64,000 nucleotides of DNA, taken from contig DATGLS010000031.1 of the NCBI GenBank assembly GCA_035293985.1, positions 186,001-250,000 on the forward strand, in the 5' to 3' direction. Position 1 is the first letter of the stretch, and each line of letters starts with the position of its first letter. The DNA comes from JAVDCA01 sp035293985 (lineage in GTDB: Bacteria > Pseudomonadota > Alphaproteobacteria > Rhizobiales > Xanthobacteraceae). The notes under the pieces are model-generated. The model saw nothing but the letters and a program-made list of their open reading frames with translations. It was not told where the DNA came from and did not search any database. The translations under genes were made by a program, and so were the position numbers. Below are positions 16,839-25,848 of this stretch, in pieces.

Positions 16839-19800
16839 ATGGACTCGCAGCGGCTGACCCAGGAAAAGGACAAGGAAAGGCCCGACGCAGCCGCGCTCAA
16901 GCGGCTGTTCGATCGCGCCAATGCGGAACAGTCCGAAGGCCGGCTCGCCGACGCCGAGGCGACCTGCCGCGAGATCCTCGCGCGCGACGAGGCCCATTCG
17001 GGCGCCTCCCATCTGCTCGCGATCATCGCGTTGCGCTCGGGCGACGCCGAGGCGGCATTGAAGCACGCCGAGCGCGCGGTCGCGCTCGCGCCGAAGCGGG
17101 CGGATTGCCGGCACACGCAAGGCTTCATCCTCAAGGTGCTGCTGCGCAATGTCGAGGCCGAGGGCGCGTTCCGCTATGCGATCGCGCTCGATCCGACCTT
17201 CGTCGAGACCCACTATCAGCTCGCCAACCTGCTGCGCGAGACGCAACGGCCCGCGGAAGCGGAGCCGAGCTATCGCGCCGTGCTGGCGCTGCGCAGCGAG
17301 CATCATCAGGCACACAATAATCTCGGCGCGGCGCTCGGCGACCTCGGCCGCTTCGAGGAGGCGATCGAGCATTTCCGCCGCGCCACCTCGATCAAGGCGG
17401 ACTACGCCGAAGCCTATGCCAATCTCGCCCACGCGCTGCGGGCCGTCGGCCGCGCCACGGAGGCGGAAGTCGCGGGCCGGCGCGCCGTCGCGCTCGCGCC
17501 GGGCTTCGCCACCGGCCATCTCAATCTCGGGCTCGCGCTGCAGGATCTCGGGCGGCTCGACGAGGCGCTCGCTCATTTTCGCCAGGCCGAGATCGCGCAA
17601 CCGGACTACGCCAAGGCGATCGCGAGCGAGGCGATCGTGCACCTCCAGCGCGGCGACTTCACGGCCGGCTGGGAGAAGTACGAGGCGCGCTGGCGCATCG
17701 GCGACCTGCCGCCGCGCAATTTCGCCGAGCCGCAGTGGCGCGGCGAGCCGCTCGCCGGCAAGACCATTCTGCTGCATGCCGAGCAAGGCTTCGGCGACGC
17801 CATCCAGTTCCTGCGCTACGTGCCGCTCGTCGCCGCGCGCGGGGCCAAGGTCGTGGTCGAAGTGCGCAAGCAGCTGATCCCGCTGATCGCCCGTATGCCC
17901 GCCATCGAGGTCGTCGCGCGCGGCGAGCGCCTGCCCGCGTTCGACGTGCAATGTCCGCTGCTGTCGCTGCCGCTCGCCTTCGGCACGGTGCTCACGACGA
18001 TCCCGGCGACCACGCCCTACCTGACCGCGGCGCCGGAGCGCGCGACGTATTGGCGCAACCGCCTCGACGTCGCGCCCGGCCTCAAGGTCGGCTTGGTCTG
18101 GGCCGGCAGCACCATCCACCGCAACGACCGCAATCGCTCGATCCCGCTCGACCGGCTGAGCCCGCTGCTCGCGGTCGACGCCGTGCGTTGGTTCTCGCTG
18201 CAGGTCGGCCCGCGCGCGGCCGATCTCGCCAACCGCAAGGGAACGCCGATCGCCGACCTCGCGCCCGAGCTGACCGACTTCGGCGAGACGGCAGCGGTGA
18301 TCGCGGCGCTCGATCTCGTCATCACGGCGGACACCGCGGTCGCGCATCTCGCCGGCGCGCTCGGCAAGCCGGTGTGGACGATGCTGCCCTTCGCGGCCGA
18401 CTGGCGCTGGATGGTCGGCCGCGACGATTCGCCTTGGTATCCGTCGATGCGGCTGTTTCGCCAGGCGCAGCCCGGCGACTGGGCGGGCGTCGTGGCGCGC
18501 ATGCGCAAGGCGCTGGCGGAGCGCGCGGCCGCGGCGGCCGCAACGGCGGCGCCGTCGCGCGCAGCCACCCGCGCCGAGCTCGCCGCGCTGGTGCGCGCCG
18601 CCAACGAGCATCACACGGCGAAGCGTCACGCCGAATGCGAAGCGACGCTGCGCCGCGTGCTCGACATCGATCCGCAGAACGCGAGCGCGCTGCACGTGCT
18701 GGCGCTGACGCGCTTTGCGCTCGACGATCAGCCCGGCGCGATCGAGCTCATTCGTCAGGCGATCGCGCGCGAGCCGGCGTCAGCGGCGTTCCACAGCGAT
18801 CTCGGCATCATGCTGCATGGAGCCGGCCGCTACGAGGAATCGGTCGCCGCGAGCCGCAAGGCGCTGGAATTGCGGCCCGAGGACGCGATCACGCTCAACA
18901 GCCTCGGCGCCGCGCTGTCGTCGCTCGACCACATCGAGGAGGCGATCGCGGCCTACCGGCGGGCGCTCGCGCTCAAGCCCAACTACTATGAATGCTGGGG
19001 CAATCTGGGCCACGCCCAGCAGCTATCGATGCAACTCGACGAGGCGGCCGACAGCTATCGGCGCGCGCTCGGGATTCAATATGACTATCCGCAGGCGCAA
19101 GTCGCGGCCGGCATGCTGGCGCTGCTGCGCGGAGATTTCGCCAACGGCTTCACCCAATACGAATGGCGCTGGCGGCTCAAGACGATGACGCCGCGCGCCT
19201 TCAAGCAGCCGGCCTGGCAAGGCGAGCCGCTCGCCGGCAAGACCATCCTTCTGCACGCCGAGCAGGGAGCGGGCGACAACATCCAGTGTCTGCGCTTCGT
19301 GCCGCAGATCGTCGCGCTGGGTGGCCGCGTGGTGCTCGAGCTCCCGCCGAACCTGATGCGGCTCGCCACCAGCCTCAAGGGCGGCGGCGAGATCATCATG
19401 CAAGGTCAGAAGCTGCCGCACTTCGACGTGCACTGCGCGTTCATGAGCGTGCCGCGCGTGCTCGGCACCACGCTCGCGACACTGCCGATGAAGAGCCCTT
19501 ATCTGCGCGCCGATCCGGCGGCCGTCGCGCGGTGGAAAGAGCGCCTCGCCGGCACCGGCAGCGGCCTTCGCGTCGGCATCGCCTGGGCCGGCAACCCTCA
19601 GCACGCGGGCGACCGCCGCCGCTCGATCCCGATCGAACGGCTCGGGCCTCTGCTCGACGTGCCGGGCACGCGTTTCTATTCGCTGCAGGTCGGCGAGCGC
19701 GCCGGCGACCTTGCCCGGCTTCCGGCCGGCAAAGTGGCCGACCTCGCGACTGACCTCGAGACCTTCGCGGATACCGCGGCGGCGCTGATGCATCTCGACC

Positions 19801-22800
19801 TGCTGATCGCGGTCGACACCTCGGTGGTGCATCTCGCCGGCGCGCTCGGCCGGCCGTGCTGGGTGATGCTGCCGTTCTCGCCCGACTGGCGCTGGCTCAC
19901 CGAGCGCGAGGACAGCCCCTGGTATCCGACGCTCCGCCTGTTTCGCCAGCGCAAGCTCAGCGATTGGGACGAGGTGATCGCGCGCGTGCGCGACGCACTG
20001 GCCGAGCGTGCGGCGCCGCATCCTGCCGTGCAACCGGGCATCGATACAAACGCACTCCATGCCGAGGCGATGCGACTGCGCGCGACGGGACGCAACGACG
20101 ACGCCCAGCCAATCGCCCAGCGCATTCTCGCCGCCGCGCCGGATCATGTACCGACGCTGCGACTGCTCGGCGTCCTGCGTGACGAGACCGGCGATCACGC
20201 GGCGGCCGCCGACCTGTTCGCCCGTGCCATCGAGCTTTCGCCCGGCGACGCCGAAACTCATTATAATTTGGCGACCTCTCTGCTCGCGCTCGGGCGTTAC
20301 GCCGATGCGGCCGCGCATTTCCGCCGCGCGATCGAGGCCAAACCCGGCGATGCCAAGGCGTACAGCAACCTCTCGTGCGCGCTGCGCGGCCTCGGCCGCC
20401 TTGCCGACGCCGAGGAAGCCGCCCGCAAGGCGACCGAGCTCGACGCCGCCTCGCCGACCGCCTGGAACAATCTCGGCACGGCGCTGGCGGAGCGTGGCCG
20501 CCTCGGCGAGGCCGCCGAATGTTTCCGCCGCGCCACCGCGGTGAAGCCGGACTTCGCCGAAGGCTTCTTCAATCTCGGCAAGACCCTGCAGGGTGAGGGC
20601 CGGCATCAAGAGGCGGCCGCCGAATATCGCCGCGCCGTCGAGCTCAAGCCGGACTACGTGGATGCGAACCTCGCCGCGGGCTTCCTCGACCTCGTGCTGG
20701 GAGACTACGCGTCGGGCCTGCCCAAGCTCGAATGGCGCTGGCGCCTCAAGGACCGGCCATCGCGCGACTTCACACAGCCGGCGTGGCGCGGCGAGGCGCT
20801 CGACGGCAAGACCATTCTGCTGCACGCCGAGCAGGGATTCGGCGACTGTCTGATGCTGCTGCGCTATGCGCCGCTGGTGGCGGCGCGCGGCGGCCGCGTC
20901 ATCATCCAGGTGCCGCGCCGGCTCGAGCGACTGGTCGGGCGGCTCGCGGGCGGTCCCTACGCGACGGTGGTCGTCGATCACCCGCTGCCGGCGTTCGACA
21001 CCCACTGCCCGCTGATGAGCCTGCCGCTGGCGCTCGGCACGACGCTCGAAACGATCCCGGCGACGATTCCCTATTTCACGGCCGTGCCCGCCGAGGTGGC
21101 GCGCTGGCGCGCGCGACTGGCAACGAGTACCGGCATGAAGGTCGGCATCGTGTGGGCCGGAAATCCGGCGCACAAGAACGACCACATGCGCTCGATCGCG
21201 CTCGCTCGCCTCACGCCGCTGCTCGATCTTGCCGGCATACAGTGGTACTCGCTGCAAGTGGGCGATCGCGCCGCCGATCTCGCCGGAATCGCTGCCGGCC
21301 GCATCATCGATCTCGCACCTGACCTCGACGATTTCGTCGACACCGCGGCGGCGATGATGGCGCTCGACCTCGTGATCGGCGTCGACACCGGCGTGGTCCA
21401 TCTCGCCGGAGCGCTCGGCAGGCCGGTGTGGATCATGCTGCCGTTCGATCCGGACTGGCGCTGGCTGCTCAAGCGCGGCGACAGTCCCTGGTACCCGAGC
21501 GCGCGCCTCGTCCGGCAAGAGAGGCCGGGCGACTGGGATGGCGTGATCGCGCGCGTGCGCACGGCGCTCGCCGACGTGGTCGAGCGTACGCGGCGTGGCG
21601 GCGTGCCGCCTGGCGCGCCGCCGCCCTCGACGCTCGATCGCCGCTACTTCGCGGCGGCGGAGCTGCTGGACACGAACCGCGATGCGGAAGCGGAAGCCGC
21701 CTTGCGCGGCATTCTCGCGGAGGATGCGGGACACGCACTTGCGCTGCGCCGCCTCGCCTTTCTTTGCCATCGCCGCGGCGACAATGCCGAGGCCGCCACA
21801 TTGCTCATGCGCTCGCTCCAACGCGAGCCCGACAACGCCGACGCCCGGTTCAACCTCGGCGTCGTGCTGGCGGCGCTCGGCCGCAACGGCGAGGCGGAGG
21901 CAAGCTACCGCCGCGGGCTTGCGCTCAGGCCCGCGATGGTCGACGGCCACAACAATCTCGGCGTCCTGCTCGAGCAGATGGGGCGCTACGAGGAGGCCGA
22001 GGCGAGCTACCGGCGTGCGCACGAGCTCGCGCCGCATCTGGCGCATCCGCTCAACAATCTCGGCGTCCTGCTCAAGGAATCGGGCCGGATCGAGGAGGCG
22101 ATCGCGACACACCGAAGCGCGGTCGCGCTCGATCCCGAGCTGCCGGCGGCGCACAGCAACCTGCTCTATACGCTCGTCTACGACGAGACCCTTTCGCCGC
22201 CGGCGCTGTTCGCCGCGCACGCGGCCTGGGGCCGCGCGCAGGCGGCGCGCTTTGCGACCGCGGGCGCGCGCTTCGCCAATGCGCCGGCGCCGGGCCGGCG
22301 GCTGCGTGTCGGCTACGTATCCGGAGATTTCCGTCACCACTCGGTCGCGTTCTTTTTCGAGGCGTTGCTCGCGTCGCACGACAGCAACGCGGTCGAAGTG
22401 TTTCTTTATGCCAACGATGTCCGCGTCGATGCGGTGACGCAGCGGCTCAAGGCGCGCGCCGACCACTTCGTGCCGATCCAGGGCCTGCCGGATGAGGCCG
22501 CGGCGGCGCGCATTCGCGCCGACGCGATCGACGTCCTGGTCGATCTCTCGGGCCATACGTCCGGCAACCGCATGATGCTGTTCGCGCGCAAGCCCGCGCC
22601 CGTGCAGGTGACCTGGCTCGGCTATCCGGCGACCACCGGCCTGCCGACGATCGATGCCCGGATCACCGACGCGGTGGCGGACCCGCCCGGCGACGCCGAC
22701 CGTCTCCATTCCGAGCGCCTGATCCGGCTCGACACCGGCTTCCTGTGCTATCGGCCGTTCGACAAGGCGGGTGCCGTCGCGCCGCTGCCGGCGCGCGAGG

Positions 22801-24995
22801 TCGGCCATGTGACGTTCGGCTCGTTCAACAACTTCGCCAAGCTTTCGCCGGCGACGATCGCGCTGTGGGCGCGGCTCATGCGCGACGTGCCGGATGCGCG
22901 GCTGCTGCTCAAGGCGACGCAGTTCAAGGATGCCGGCACGCGCGCGCGTTGCCTCGCCGCCTTCACGAGCGCAGGCGTCGCAGCCGAGCGGATCGAGATC
23001 GTGCCGCCGCTCGCCGAGCCGGCGGCGCATCTCGCCCTCTATGCGCGCGTCGACATCGGCCTCGACCCGCTCCACTACAACGGCACGACCACCACCTGCG
23101 AGGCGCTGTGGATGGGCGTTCCCGTGGTGACGCTCAAGGGCGACCGCCACGTCGCACGCGTCGGCGCCAGCCTGATGACGACGATCGGGATGCCGGAATT
23201 GATTGCGGAGAGCGCAGACGACTACGTCGCGATCGCGACGAAGCTCGCGCATGACCTCGATCGTCTCGGCGACCTGCGGTCCGGCCTGCGCGAGCGCCTC
23301 CGCGGCTCGCCGCTGTGCGACGCGCCGCGCTTTGCCCGTGCAATGGAAGGCGCCTATCGCGAGCTGTGGCGGCAATGGTGCGAGGCGCAGGGCGCAAGCA
23401 AGACAATCGGTTCGGCCGCGCGCCGCGAAGCGCGGGAAGAGATCATCGCGCTCGAGGCCGCAGCGACCAAGCTGTTCGCCGACAAGAAATACACCGAAGC
23501 CGAGACGGCGCTGCGCACGCTGACGGCCCGCGCGCCGGAGCGCGCCAAGCCCTGGTTCCTGCTCGGGCGCGTGCGCCACGCGCTCGGCGACACCGATGCG
23601 GCGATCGATTTCCTGCGCAAGGCGGCGGCGGTCGATCCCGCGATGATGCCGGCCCACAACGATCTCGGCATTCTGCTGCAGGGACGCGGCGAGCTCGACG
23701 AGGCCGAGGCGAGCTACCGCCGCGCGCTCGAGCTTGCGCCGCGCTTCGCCGAGGCGATGAGCAACCTCGGCGCCGTGCTCGCCGAGCGCGGCAGGCTCGA
23801 CCAGGCGACCGAGTGGTACAACCGCGCCCTGGCGGAACGCGACGACCTGCCCGACGCGCACAACAATCTCGGGGCGGCGCTCGTCAAGCTCGAGCGCGCC
23901 GCCGAGGCCGAGGCGCTGCACCGCCGCGCGATCGAGCTTCGGCCCGACTTCGCCGACGCACATTACAACCTCGGCGTCGCACTGCTCGACCAGGGCCGCT
24001 TCGACGAGGCGCTGACGAGCTACAACGAGGCCATCCGCCTCAACCCGGATTCGGTCGACGCCCACTGGAACCGCGCCTTCGTGCTGCTGCTCAAGGGCGA
24101 CTTCAGCGCAGGCTGGCGCGAGCACGAATGGCGGTGGAGGCGCAAGGAGCAGCCGCCGCGCAGCTTCCCGCAACCGCTGTGGCGCGGCGAAGACATCGCC
24201 GGGCGGACGATCCTGCTGCATGACGAGCAGGGCGTCGGCGATACCCTGCAGTTCATGCGCTATGCGCCGCTGGTCGCAGCGCGCGGCGCGCGCGTGCGCC
24301 TGCAGGTGCAGCGCCCGCTGCTGCGGCTGGTGGCGGCATCGCTCGGCGACGGGATCGACGTGTTCGCCGACGGCGATCTCGCCCCGCCGTTCGAGCTGCG
24401 CAGCCCGCTGCTCTCCGTGCCGCTCGCCTGCGGGACGACGCTCGATACGGTGCCGCGTGATATCCCTTATCTCAAGCCCGATCCGGCCGCCGCGGCGCGC
24501 TGGCGCAACCGCATCGGCGCCTCGCCGGGACTCAAGGTCGGCCTCGTGTGGGCCGGCAACCCGCAGCACAAGAACGACCGCAACCGCTCGATCGCGCTCG
24601 AGCGGCTGATGCCGCTACTCGCCGTCGGCGGCGTGCGCTGGTTCTCGCTGCAGGTCGGCGAGCGCACCGCCGATCTCGCGCGCGCGCCGGCGGGCAAGAT
24701 CGCAGGCAAGGTCGCCAATCTCGCCGACCGCCTCACCGACTTCGCGGAGACCGCCGCGGCGATCGCCGGGCTCGATCTGGTCATCACGGTCGACACGGCG
24801 GCGGCGCATCTCGCCGGCGCCCTGGGCAAGCCGGTGTGGATCCTGCTGCCGTTCGTGCCGGACTGGCGCTGGCTCGTCGATCGCGACGACAGCCCGTGGT
24901 ACCCGACCGCGCGGCTGTTTCGCCAGCCGGCGCGCGGCGACTGGGAGAGCGTGGTGCAGAAGGTGCGCGCGGCGCTCGCGGAGGCCGCAGGTTGA
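16839..24995 (+). CDS. Five-module giant TPR glycosyltransferase (GT9-like and GT41/OGT-like)
   Basis: A 2718-residue protein made of five modules, each with TPRs then a catalytic-type domain. Modules 1, 2, 3 and 5 end in a GT9/heptosyltransferase-like domain with GKTILLHAEQGFGD, VGLVWAGNPQHKNDRNRSI, WFSLQVGERAADLA and HLAGALGKPVW blocks (residues about 290-560, 784-1057, 1304-1579, 2444-2717). Module 4 ends in an OGT/SPINDLY-type GT41 domain (about 1817-2184) with VGYVSGDFRHHSV, DLSGHTSGNRM, QVTWLGYPATTG and DPLHYNGTTTTCEALWMGVPV. GT41 enzymes glycosylate proteins at Ser, Thr or Asn from nucleotide sugars in the cytoplasm; TPRs bind the acceptor. The ATG at 16839 has TAAGG upstream; a GTG at 16833 is also possible. 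The frame is unbroken and codon use matches the neighbours. Usual relatives carry a single module, so this looks like serial internal duplication plus one domain swap. Confidence 0.88.
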   Translation: MDSQRLTQEKDKERPDAAALKRLFDRANAEQSEGRLADAEATCREILARDEAHSGASHLLAIIALRSGDAEAALKHAERAVALAPKRADCRHTQGFILKVLLRNVEAEGAFRYAIALDPTFVETHYQLANLLRETQRPAEAEPSYRAVLALRSEHHQAHNNLGAALGDLGRFEEAIEHFRRATSIKADYAEAYANLAHALRAVGRATEAEVAGRRAVALAPGFATGHLNLGLALQDLGRLDEALAHFRQAEIAQPDYAKAIASEAIVHLQRGDFTAGWEKYEARWRIGDLPPRNFAEPQWRGEPLAGKTILLHAEQGFGDAIQFLRYVPLVAARGAKVVVEVRKQLIPLIARMPAIEVVARGERLPAFDVQCPLLSLPLAFGTVLTTIPATTPYLTAAPERATYWRNRLDVAPGLKVGLVWAGSTIHRNDRNRSIPLDRLSPLLAVDAVRWFSLQVGPRAADLANRKGTPIADLAPELTDFGETAAVIAALDLVITADTAVAHLAGALGKPVWTMLPFAADWRWMVGRDDSPWYPSMRLFRQAQPGDWAGVVARMRKALAERAAAAAATAAPSRAATRAELAALVRAANEHHTAKRHAECEATLRRVLDIDPQNASALHVLALTRFALDDQPGAIELIRQAIAREPASAAFHSDLGIMLHGAGRYEESVAASRKALELRPEDAITLNSLGAALSSLDHIEEAIAAYRRALALKPNYYECWGNLGHAQQLSMQLDEAADSYRRALGIQYDYPQAQVAAGMLALLRGDFANGFTQYEWRWRLKTMTPRAFKQPAWQGEPLAGKTILLHAEQGAGDNIQCLRFVPQIVALGGRVVLELPPNLMRLATSLKGGGEIIMQGQKLPHFDVHCAFMSVPRVLGTTLATLPMKSPYLRADPAAVARWKERLAGTGSGLRVGIAWAGNPQHAGDRRRSIPIERLGPLLDVPGTRFYSLQVGERAGDLARLPAGKVADLATDLETFADTAAALMHLDLLIAVDTSVVHLAGALGRPCWVMLPFSPDWRWLTEREDSPWYPTLRLFRQRKLSDWDEVIARVRDALAERAAPHPAVQPGIDTNALHAEAMRLRATGRNDDAQPIAQRILAAAPDHVPTLRLLGVLRDETGDHAAAADLFARAIELSPGDAETHYNLATSLLALGRYADAAAHFRRAIEAKPGDAKAYSNLSCALRGLGRLADAEEAARKATELDAASPTAWNNLGTALAERGRLGEAAECFRRATAVKPDFAEGFFNLGKTLQGEGRHQEAAAEYRRAVELKPDYVDANLAAGFLDLVLGDYASGLPKLEWRWRLKDRPSRDFTQPAWRGEALDGKTILLHAEQGFGDCLMLLRYAPLVAARGGRVIIQVPRRLERLVGRLAGGPYATVVVDHPLPAFDTHCPLMSLPLALGTTLETIPATIPYFTAVPAEVARWRARLATSTGMKVGIVWAGNPAHKNDHMRSIALARLTPLLDLAGIQWYSLQVGDRAADLAGIAAGRIIDLAPDLDDFVDTAAAMMALDLVIGVDTGVVHLAGALGRPVWIMLPFDPDWRWLLKRGDSPWYPSARLVRQERPGDWDGVIARVRTALADVVERTRRGGVPPGAPPPSTLDRRYFAAAELLDTNRDAEAEAALRGILAEDAGHALALRRLAFLCHRRGDNAEAATLLMRSLQREPDNADARFNLGVVLAALGRNGEAEASYRRGLALRPAMVDGHNNLGVLLEQMGRYEEAEASYRRAHELAPHLAHPLNNLGVLLKESGRIEEAIATHRSAVALDPELPAAHSNLLYTLVYDETLSPPALFAAHAAWGRAQAARFATAGARFANAPAPGRRLRVGYVSGDFRHHSVAFFFEALLASHDSNAVEVFLYANDVRVDAVTQRLKARADHFVPIQGLPDEAAAARIRADAIDVLVDLSGHTSGNRMMLFARKPAPVQVTWLGYPATTGLPTIDARITDAVADPPGDADRLHSERLIRLDTGFLCYRPFDKAGAVAPLPAREVGHVTFGSFNNFAKLSPATIALWARLMRDVPDARLLLKATQFKDAGTRARCLAAFTSAGVAAERIEIVPPLAEPAAHLALYARVDIGLDPLHYNGTTTTCEALWMGVPVVTLKGDRHVARVGASLMTTIGMPELIAESADDYVAIATKLAHDLDRLGDLRSGLRERLRGSPLCDAPRFARAMEGAYRELWRQWCEAQGASKTIGSAARREAREEIIALEAAATKLFADKKYTEAETALRTLTARAPERAKPWFLLGRVRHALGDTDAAIDFLRKAAAVDPAMMPAHNDLGILLQGRGELDEAEASYRRALELAPRFAEAMSNLGAVLAERGRLDQATEWYNRALAERDDLPDAHNNLGAALVKLERAAEAEALHRRAIELRPDFADAHYNLGVALLDQGRFDEALTSYNEAIRLNPDSVDAHWNRAFVLLLKGDFSAGWREHEWRWRRKEQPPRSFPQPLWRGEDIAGRTILLHDEQGVGDTLQFMRYAPLVAARGARVRLQVQRPLLRLVAASLGDGIDVFADGDLAPPFELRSPLLSVPLACGTTLDTVPRDIPYLKPDPAAAARWRNRIGASPGLKVGLVWAGNPQHKNDRNRSIALERLMPLLAVGGVRWFSLQVGERTADLARAPAGKIAGKVANLADRLTDFAETAAAIAGLDLVITVDTAAAHLAGALGKPVWILLPFVPDWRWLVDRDDSPWYPTARLFRQPARGDWESVVQKVRAALAEAAG

Positions 24996-25003
24996 AGGTC
25001 CAC

Positions 25004-25086
25004 GTCATGCCCGGCGAAGGCCGGGCATCCACGTCTTGTAATCCGGCAAGAAAGACGTGGATGGCCGGGACAAGCCCGGCCATGAC
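25004..25086. repeat. Palindromic intergenic repeat
   Basis: Two arms, gtcatgcccggc ... ccacgtctt (25004-25037) and aagacgtgg ... gcccggccatgac (25052-25086), are near-perfect inverted copies around a short spacer. Each arm contains its own smaller inverted repeat (gcccggc/gccgggc). It lies between the converging giant TPR gene and the sigma-factor gene. This layout matches dispersed palindromic repeats common in Bradyrhizobium-like genomes. It may also serve as a bidirectional terminator. Confidence 0.75.
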
Positions 25087-25099
25087 GGAGTGATCTGCG

Positions 25100-25783
25100 C
25101 TAACCGAGCTTCAACCGCGCCAGCACTTTTTCGGTGAGCCGCTCGCAGCGGCGGCCGGCGAACGGGAAGGCATCGCCCATCGCGGGCCCGATATGCTTTT
25201 CCATCGCCTCCTTGAGCAGCCGGCGGGCGCGATGCAGGCGCGTCTTCACGGTCTCCGGCAGAATGCCGAACAGCTCCGCGGTCTCCTCGATGCTCATGCC
25301 CTCGATCAGGCGCGCGACCAGCACGGTGCGGAACGCTTCCGGCAGCTCGTCGATGGCGCGCTCGAGCAGGACGCGCAGCTCGCGTTGCGCGACGGCGGTC
25401 TCGGGATCGAGCTCGCGATTGGCATTGGGGAACGGGATGATCTGCGCCTCCAGGGCGGGATTGTCGTCGATGACATCGAGCGCCATGGTCCGGCGACGGC
25501 CGCGCAGGCGGCCGAGCGCCTCGTTCATGACGATGCGGGCGAGCCAGGTGCCGAGCCGCGACTCGCCGCGAAAGCTCGCGAGGCTGGTGAAGGCGCGCGC
25601 ATAGGCCTCCTGCAGCGCGTCCTCCGCCTCGCTGTCGTCGCGCAGGATACTGCGGGCGATGCGGTAGAGACGTTGGTTGTGCTGGCGGATGATCAGCCGC
25701 ACCGCCGCCGGCTGGCCGCCGCGGGCCTGCGCGACCAGTTCGGCTTCATTCGGAAGGCGTGGCGCGACCGCACGATCGACCAT
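25100..25783 (-). CDS. ECF-type RNA polymerase sigma factor
   Basis: A 227-residue sigma factor with region 2 (AARLIIRQHNQ-like start, ILRDDSEAEDALQEAYARAF, GTWLARIVMNEALGRLR) and region 4 (AIDELPEAFRTVLVARLIEGMSIEETAELF, then VKTRLHRARRLL). It directs RNA polymerase to a dedicated promoter set. A GGAG lies eight bases before the ATG at 25783, so I preferred that to the upstream ATG at 25810. It is 65 bp downstream of, and co-directional with, the proline-rich membrane protein. No zinc-binding anti-sigma motif is seen nearby. It may control local envelope genes, including the divergent collagen-like protein. Confidence 0.92.
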   Translation of the reverse strand: MVDRAVAPRLPNEAELVAQARGGQPAAVRLIIRQHNQRLYRIARSILRDDSEAEDALQEAYARAFTSLASFRGESRLGTWLARIVMNEALGRLRGRRRTMALDVIDDNPALEAQIIPFPNANRELDPETAVAQRELRVLLERAIDELPEAFRTVLVARLIEGMSIEETAELFGILPETVKTRLHRARRLLKEAMEKHIGPAMGDAFPFAGRRCERLTEKVLARLKLG

Positions 25784-25848
25784 CGGGAACTCCACTCGCA
25801 TGACGATCATGCATTGGATGCCGTTCGTGGCGAAAGGTTCCCGAAGTT

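Noticed and set aside
19023..24569. Minus-strand frame of 1848 codons
   Set aside because: It is antisense to the TPR-glycosyltransferase and reflects its codon pattern. No motif is visible.
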